A stretch of 10,642 bases of DNA from Treponema sp. Its GTDB lineage: Bacteria > Spirochaetota > Spirochaetia > Treponematales > Breznakiellaceae. How positions within the stretch are numbered: the stretch's first letter is position 1; each line of letters opens with the position of its first letter. Positions 7,117-10,642 of this stretch are shown here, piece after piece. Where the stretch lies: assembly GCA_020216655.1 (NCBI GenBank), contig JAIWNU010000169.1, positions 1 to 10,642 of the forward strand, given 5' to 3'. The position numbers and the translations under genes are program-made. The notes under the pieces are model-generated. The model worked only from the letters and a program-made list of their open reading frames with translations, had not been told where the DNA came from and searched no databases.

Positions 7117-7138
7117 AAGGGGCTTATCTAAACCCCTT
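7117..7138 (-). promoter_or_regulatory. Inverted repeat at the predicted gntP transcription start
   Basis: AAGGGGCTT (7117-7125) and AAACCCCTT (7130-7138) form a 4-nt-loop repeat; on the minus strand the RNA would pair over 9 bp including one G-U. With the promoter at 7145-7173, transcription should start near 7138, so the repeat would cover about +1 to +22. It could be a repressor operator, a 5'-end stabilising hairpin, or a weak terminator for the glycosyltransferase gene. No U tract follows, which argues against the last. A further CCCTT (minus strand, about 7154-7150) can pair with the first arm. Confidence 0.5.
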
Positions 7139-7144
7139 TAGCTT

Positions 7145-7173
7145 ATTGTAAGGGTGTTTCTCAGTATCGTCAA
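7145..7173 (-). promoter_or_regulatory. Promoter of gntP
   Basis: On the minus strand TTGACG (7173-7168) and TACAAT (7150-7145) are separated by exactly 17 bp, each matching the sigma-70 consensus at five of six positions. It points at gntP 62 nt downstream and lies immediately after the glycosyltransferase stop codon (7176). This is the best promoter match in the window and suggests gntP is transcribed on its own rather than only from the operon upstream. Confidence 0.6.
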
Positions 7174-7175
7174 AT

Positions 7176-8453
7176 TTAGACCTGTCCGAAGTTCATTAAA
7201 ACTTGTTTAATCCGCTGTTCAAGCAGTGAGAATGAGAAAAAACGTTTACCCAGCTCAAAGTTTTTCATAGTCATCATGCGGACCGCTTCAGGAGTATCTA
7301 AAATCGCCCGAACCGCATCCAAAGTATCATCGGTGATATAGGAATCCATGGTAACTACATCAAAATCGACAGGCTCAATATCCTGTTCAAAAATAGAATA
7401 ACGGTTAACCAGAATAGGTTTACGAAACCAGATTGCTTCAAGAAAGGCATTGCCAAAACCTTCATACAAGGAAGGATAGGTAACAAAGTCTGCGTTAAGA
7501 TAACAATCCCAGAGACTGTATTTCCTTTTGCCCTCTGCTGTAATTCCCCGCGAAGGACCGATAATATCGGGCCGTACAATCACATCAACACCCAAAAGCC
7601 GGCCGTATTCCATGGTGCGGTTAAAATACCCGCTGCCCTCATCCCGTTCCTGGTGGCTGATGAGCAGCTTGGCCCGATGGTCCTTGAGCCTGTGAGCCAG
7701 TTCTATTGCATGTTCTATGCCCTTTCGGGCAATAATACGCGTTGGCTGCAAGAGCAGTGTATCATCGGCACCAATCCCCAGATCGGATCGCAACATACGG
7801 GCATAATCATCCATCTCTGGAGGTTCTTTGGAAAAGTCAAACACATTGGGAATAATGATTGATGAAAGTCCGCAGCGGTATGAGAGCTGTTTTCTCGCTT
7901 CGCTGTTAATAACCACATGATTTATAGTATGAAGTCTCGGAGGAAAGGCCATAGCCAGATAGTCTTCTACTGCGTTAACCGTAAAACGCTGCCGTTCCCA
8001 GGCGAAATCATGGTGGTGAGCAATGGTGGGTATTCCGGTTTCCGCAATTACTTCGGTTATTGCAAGCCCCAGGGGAATGTTCATCGGTATAGTCACTGCA
8101 TTTTCAATGATGAGTAGATCCAGCTTGAAGGTATCAACAAAGTCATACAGTGCCTTTTTTAAATGAAACCGTACTTCTTGAATTGCTCCTGTCAGGGCTC
8201 GGCTGCGAACAGTAGTACCGAAACAACGTTCCTGGATCTCCTGGATTTGCGGATGTCCGAAAAAGGCAAGATCAAAAACCATGGATTTTTGGGGATCCCA
8301 GTCCGAGAGGCCTGAAAAAAAATAGCATTCGTAGCCCATCCGCTCGAGAACCGTTCTCCATTTTTCTGTTTCGAGAGAGACCCCATCGGTTCCCTGAAAA
8401 CGGGTAGAAATAAAGCCTACATTATGTATATGGTCAGACCTGCTGAGGTACAC
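7176..8453 (-). CDS. Glycosyltransferase, GT4 type (GT-B fold)
   Basis: A 425-residue cytoplasmic or membrane-peripheral glycosyltransferase with no signal peptide or membrane span. The N-terminal Rossmann half starts at NVGFISTRF (11-19) with the GTDGVSLE loop (21-28), where acceptor and sugar-nucleotide phosphate meet in GT4 enzymes, and HHHDFAWER (146-154). The C-terminal half has PTRIIARKGIEHAI (237-250), PSLYEGFGNAFLEA (327-340) with the paired glutamates E331 and E339 of the EX7E motif, and KPILVNRY (345-352). GTG at 8453 is chosen because AGGGA lies 7 nt before it; no ATG is in frame near the domain start. It follows the response regulator by 12 nt. Donor and acceptor cannot be read from sequence. 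Retaining transfer from a nucleotide sugar is the family's usual chemistry. Confidence 0.88.
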   Translation of the reverse strand: MYLSRSDHIHNVGFISTRFQGTDGVSLETEKWRTVLERMGYECYFFSGLSDWDPQKSMVFDLAFFGHPQIQEIQERCFGTTVRSRALTGAIQEVRFHLKKALYDFVDTFKLDLLIIENAVTIPMNIPLGLAITEVIAETGIPTIAHHHDFAWERQRFTVNAVEDYLAMAFPPRLHTINHVVINSEARKQLSYRCGLSSIIIPNVFDFSKEPPEMDDYARMLRSDLGIGADDTLLLQPTRIIARKGIEHAIELAHRLKDHRAKLLISHQERDEGSGYFNRTMEYGRLLGVDVIVRPDIIGPSRGITAEGKRKYSLWDCYLNADFVTYPSLYEGFGNAFLEAIWFRKPILVNRYSIFEQDIEPVDFDVVTMDSYITDDTLDAVRAILDTPEAVRMMTMKNFELGKRFFSFSLLEQRIKQVLMNFGQV

Positions 8454-8465
8454 GGTGATTCCCTG

Positions 8466-9821
8466 TTACCCTGTCGGATAAAGCCGTTCCAAACGGGATC
8501 GAAGATGCCGTTCGGTAATGCCGAGTGCCCTGGCTGCAGCACTTTTATTTCCCTTGGTATCATTGAGCGCCTTTTCGATAAGGCTCCGTTCAAATTCTGC
8601 CATTTGCTGCTCATAGGGTTTTTCTACCATTTGCCATGGGGCGTTTTTATTGAGCGGCGGCAGATCCCGTTCAAGAATGATATCCCCTCTGCACAGGACT
8701 ACTGCGCGTTCTATAATATTTTCCAGTTCCCGAACATTTCCGGGAAAATCATGATGCATGAGTGCATTCATCGCTTCCCGGGAAAGGCCCCGTACATTGC
8801 GATGGTTCCGTTCGTTAAATTTATTGATAAAATGCTCAACCAACACCGGTATGTCTTCTTTCCGATGCCGAAGCGGCGGAAGTTCAAGGGTGATAACATT
8901 GATACGGTAATAAAGATCTTTCCTGAACACCCCCTGTTCCACCAGGGCTGAGAGATTCCGGTTTGTGGCAGCAATGATGCGTACATTAAGCTGCCGCGGG
9001 GTGTTTTCTCCAAGCCGTTCAATAGTCCCAAATTGAATGGCCCTGAGCAATTTTACCTGGATGGCTACAGGTATATCCCCGATTTCATCAATAAATAAGG
9101 TTCCGCCATTTGCCATTTCGAAGCGGCCAATGCGATCCGTATCGGCACCGGTAAAGGCCCCTTTTTTGTGACCAAAGAGCTCGCTTTCTGCTAATGATTC
9201 TGCGAGGGCAGAAATGTTCACCGCTACAAAAGGCTGATTTTTCCGAAGCGATCGTTCATGGATGAACCGAGCCACGAGCTCTTTACCGGTGCCGCTTTCA
9301 CCGCAAACGACTATTGTAGCATCACTCTCTGCGCAGCGTGCTGCGGTCTGCATGACCTGGGCCATTTTATTGCCCTGATAGATGATACCCGCCGATGCTG
9401 GAGAGCTTTCTTTTCCTTCTGCGGGGGGTAAAAAGGCTTCCCGTATTAAGACGCCCTTCTCATAAATGCGGAGCACCATTTTTTCTATTTCTTCCGCATT
9501 GGTTGGTTTTACCAAATAGTCATCCGCACCCTGTTTAAGAATTTCTACTGCTTCCCGGGCGTCAGAAAAGGCGGTCATGACTACCACCGGAATCATAGGG
9601 TTCATTTGTTTAATAGCGTTTAGTACCTCAATTCCGTCCCCGTCAGGGAGCCTGAGGTCGGTAAAGACAAGATCTATAACCTGGTCATGGGCAAGCTGGA
9701 GCCCTTCCTGTTTCGTCTCCGCTGTAAGATATTCTACAGGAGGATACTGTATGTGTTTAAAGATTAATGCTAACCGCTCGAGTTGGGCTGGATCATCATC
9801 AATCGCCAGTATCGTCATCAT
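8466..9821 (-). CDS. Sigma-54-dependent response regulator, NtrC type
   Basis: A 451-residue cytoplasmic transcription activator. Receiver domain (~1-120): acidic pair in IDDDP (7-11), phospho-acceptor D55 in FTDLRLPDGDG, T83 and K105. AAA+ domain (~150-380): Walker A GESGTGKE (174-181), ELFGHKKGAFTGAD (214-227) including the GAFTGA loop that contacts sigma-54, Walker B GGTLFIDEIG (239-248), ATNRNL (285-290) and FRKDLYYRINV (299-309). A Fis-type helix-turn-helix closes it (GNKSAAARALGITERHLRSRL, 424-444, split here as one run of the motif core). The architecture is complete, so it should bind enhancers, hydrolyse ATP and open sigma-54 promoters when phosphorylated. No histidine kinase is in the window. 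I use the first ATG of a pair (9821); the in-frame TTG at 9857 coincides with a likely -35 box. I could not find a sigma-54 promoter motif in the intergenic regions here. Confidence 0.94.
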   Translation of the reverse strand: MMTILAIDDDPAQLERLALIFKHIQYPPVEYLTAETKQEGLQLAHDQVIDLVFTDLRLPDGDGIEVLNAIKQMNPMIPVVVMTAFSDAREAVEILKQGADDYLVKPTNAEEIEKMVLRIYEKGVLIREAFLPPAEGKESSPASAGIIYQGNKMAQVMQTAARCAESDATIVVCGESGTGKELVARFIHERSLRKNQPFVAVNISALAESLAESELFGHKKGAFTGADTDRIGRFEMANGGTLFIDEIGDIPVAIQVKLLRAIQFGTIERLGENTPRQLNVRIIAATNRNLSALVEQGVFRKDLYYRINVITLELPPLRHRKEDIPVLVEHFINKFNERNHRNVRGLSREAMNALMHHDFPGNVRELENIIERAVVLCRGDIILERDLPPLNKNAPWQMVEKPYEQQMAEFERSLIEKALNDTKGNKSAAARALGITERHLRSRLERLYPTG

Positions 9822-9828
9822 TATATAA

Positions 9829-9857
9829 ACTATATATTGCTTTTTGATTTCAGACAA
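9829..9857 (-). promoter_or_regulatory. Candidate promoter of the response regulator
   Basis: On the minus strand TTGTCT (9857-9852) and TATAGT (9834-9829) are 17 bp apart (four and five of six consensus matches). The -10 ends 7 nt before the ATG at 9821, placing the transcription start on or one base before the start codon. There is no Shine-Dalgarno, so a leaderless mRNA is suggested. The surrounding sequence is AT-rich, which makes chance -10 matches easier; a TATAAT also occurs at 9825-9820 but lacks a -35 and would start inside the gene. Confidence 0.4.
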
Positions 9858-9923
9858 TAGAAACTTGGAAATATCTAAAAACTCTATTATTAAATGGTTG
9901 AGGTTCTAATGCGGGGGCGGCAG

Positions 9924-9971
9924 ACCTGGACAGATTCCCTGTCAGCAATAAAAAAAAAGGACTGTCCAGGT
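9924..9971. repeat. Inverted repeat interlocking with the nifJ terminator
   Basis: ACCTGGACAG (9924-9933) is an exact reverse complement of CTGTCCAGGT (9962-9971), the latter being part of the terminator stem. Between them GACAG and CTGTC (9930-9944 region) can form a small separate hairpin. The GGACAG/CTGTCC unit therefore occurs four times in about 65 bp, giving alternative foldings. It may be a decayed duplicate of the terminator arm. Confidence 0.5.
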
Positions 9972-9987
9972 TTCCCCCGGACAGTCC
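9950..9987 (-). terminator. Rho-independent terminator of nifJ
   Basis: Minus-strand RNA forms GGACTGTCC (9987-9979) paired with GGACAGTCC (9967-9959), a perfect 9-bp GC-rich stem with an 11-nt loop, followed directly by nine T (9958-9950). It begins about 40 nt after the nifJ stop at 10029. This is a textbook terminator and it separates nifJ from the response regulator transcript. Confidence 0.93.
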
Positions 9988-10028
9988 CCATGCTCTTTAA
10001 CACTCAGAAGTGAGCGTTTTTACTATTT

Positions 10029-10642
10029 TTAGAAGGGCCGTTCAGCCAGGTACTTGTATTCCTTCCAAGTCCGTTCGATCTGGGCCTTGGCCTTAGCAAG
10101 CAGTGCATCGGCCCGGGCTGGATCGGCTGCTTTAAGAGCCTTGAACCGAACTTCCTTGTACATGAAGTCTTCCATCGGTGTGGTCGGATCCTTGGAATCC
10201 AACTGGAAGGGGTTTTTGCCCTGGGCTTTGAGCCGGGGATCGTAGCGGTAAATCGGCCAGAGTCCGCTGGTGACCGCTGCCTTCTGCTGATCCATACCCT
10301 TCATCATATCAATACCGTGGTTAATACAGTGGGAGTAGGCAATGATGATGGACGGACCATCGTAGCTTTCAGCTTCCCGGAATGCCTTGATAGTCTGGGC
10401 TATATTGGCGCCCATAGACACCTTGGCTACATAGACATAGCCATAGCTCATAGCGATAGCACCCAGGTCTTTTTTGGTAATTTCCTTTCCAGCCGCGGCA
10501 AACTTAGCAATGGCGCCCACGGGGGTTGCCTTAGACATCTGTCCGCCGGTGTTGGAATACACTTCCGTGTCCATGACCAGGATGTTAACGTTTTTGCCAG
10601 AGGCAATCACGTGGTCAAGACCGCCAAAGCCGATATCGTAGG
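10029..10642 (-). CDS. nifJ: Pyruvate:ferredoxin (flavodoxin) oxidoreductase, C-terminal part
   Basis: Oxidatively decarboxylates pyruvate with CoA to acetyl-CoA and CO2, passing electrons to ferredoxin or flavodoxin; the central enzyme of pyruvate breakdown in many anaerobes. Only about the last 204 codons are present, and the frame stays open to the window edge, so the start lies outside; full NifJ proteins are near 1,170-1,200 residues. The visible part begins YDIGFGGLDHVIASGKN and continues with the thiamine-diphosphate/Mg-binding MDTEVYSNTGGQ, KATPVGAIAKFAAAGK, and YSHCINHGIDM with its cysteine; it ends in AERPF. It is the C-terminal TPP-domain portion of the fused single-chain enzyme. 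The gene ends with a strong terminator, so it is transcribed separately from the regulator downstream. Confidence 0.95.
   Translation of the reverse strand, partial: YDIGFGGLDHVIASGKNVNILVMDTEVYSNTGGQMSKATPVGAIAKFAAAGKEITKKDLGAIAMSYGYVYVAKVSMGANIAQTIKAFREAESYDGPSIIIAYSHCINHGIDMMKGMDQQKAAVTSGLWPIYRYDPRLKAQGKNPFQLDSKDPTTPMEDFMYKEVRFKALKAADPARADALLAKAKAQIERTWKEYKYLAERPF

Noticed and set aside
8424..8951. A 175-codon open frame on the plus strand.
   Set aside because: It lies entirely antisense to the end of the glycosyltransferase start region and the well-supported response regulator, and its translation shows no recognisable domain.
9822..9857. A TTG start for the response regulator, adding 12 residues.
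   Set aside because: There is no ribosome site, the added residues are outside the receiver fold, and the TTG forms part of a likely -35 box.
10029..10610. A complete small protein beginning at an internal GTG.
   Set aside because: The same frame stays open to the window edge and the residues before the GTG (YDIGFGGLDH) are conserved NifJ sequence, so this is the C-terminal end of a larger gene.

Overview
The window reads as an ordinary bacterial chromosome segment, most probably from a spirochaete of the Treponema group. That placement is inference from the gene set: a CBS/DRTGG-type family II pyrophosphatase, a soluble GH36 alpha-galactosidase, NifJ-type pyruvate:ferredoxin oxidoreductase, and an NtrC-type regulator. 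No rRNA or marker gene confirms it. The NifJ fragment implies anaerobic, fermentative metabolism. I see no tRNA, rRNA, insertion sequence, phage gene or CRISPR array.

Layout. The left edge (1-126) holds a possible tail of a convergent plus-strand gene and a two-sided hairpin. A tight minus-strand operon follows, running right to left: GH36 alpha-galactosidase (4050-2131), CBS-type Mn-dependent inorganic pyrophosphatase (2128-473) and a small four-cysteine thioredoxin-fold protein (459-127), with gaps of only 2 and 13 nt. A 65-bp divergent intergenic region carries candidate promoters for both directions. Plus-strand pth (4116-4784) and mazG (4817-5632) come next. mazG meets gntP head-to-head at a strong shared terminator (5697-5732).

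The right half is all minus strand. A cut-off nifJ (10642-10029) ends in a textbook terminator. A sigma-54-type response regulator (9821-8466) and a GT4 glycosyltransferase (8453-7176) form a two-gene unit with a 12-nt gap. A GntP-family permease (7083-5746) follows behind its own good promoter, which has an inverted repeat at its predicted transcription start.

How the genes fit together. Pth recycles peptidyl-tRNA. MazG clears non-canonical NTPs and releases pyrophosphate, and the pyrophosphatase across the divergent promoter region hydrolyses pyrophosphate. This is a plausible housekeeping link, but it is not proven. The alpha-galactosidase, GntP permease and glycosyltransferase concern carbohydrate or sugar-acid use, but none has a pathway partner here that fixes its substrate.

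I did not find a clearly new multi-gene system. The most distinctive signals are: an approximately 30-residue insertion and a GNHG variant in Pth; a C-x2-C-x3-C-x4-C cluster on a thioredoxin fold; the operator-like repeat at the gntP start; a regulator start that looks leaderless; and a 12-codon ORF with a strong Shine-Dalgarno overlapping the mazG stop.
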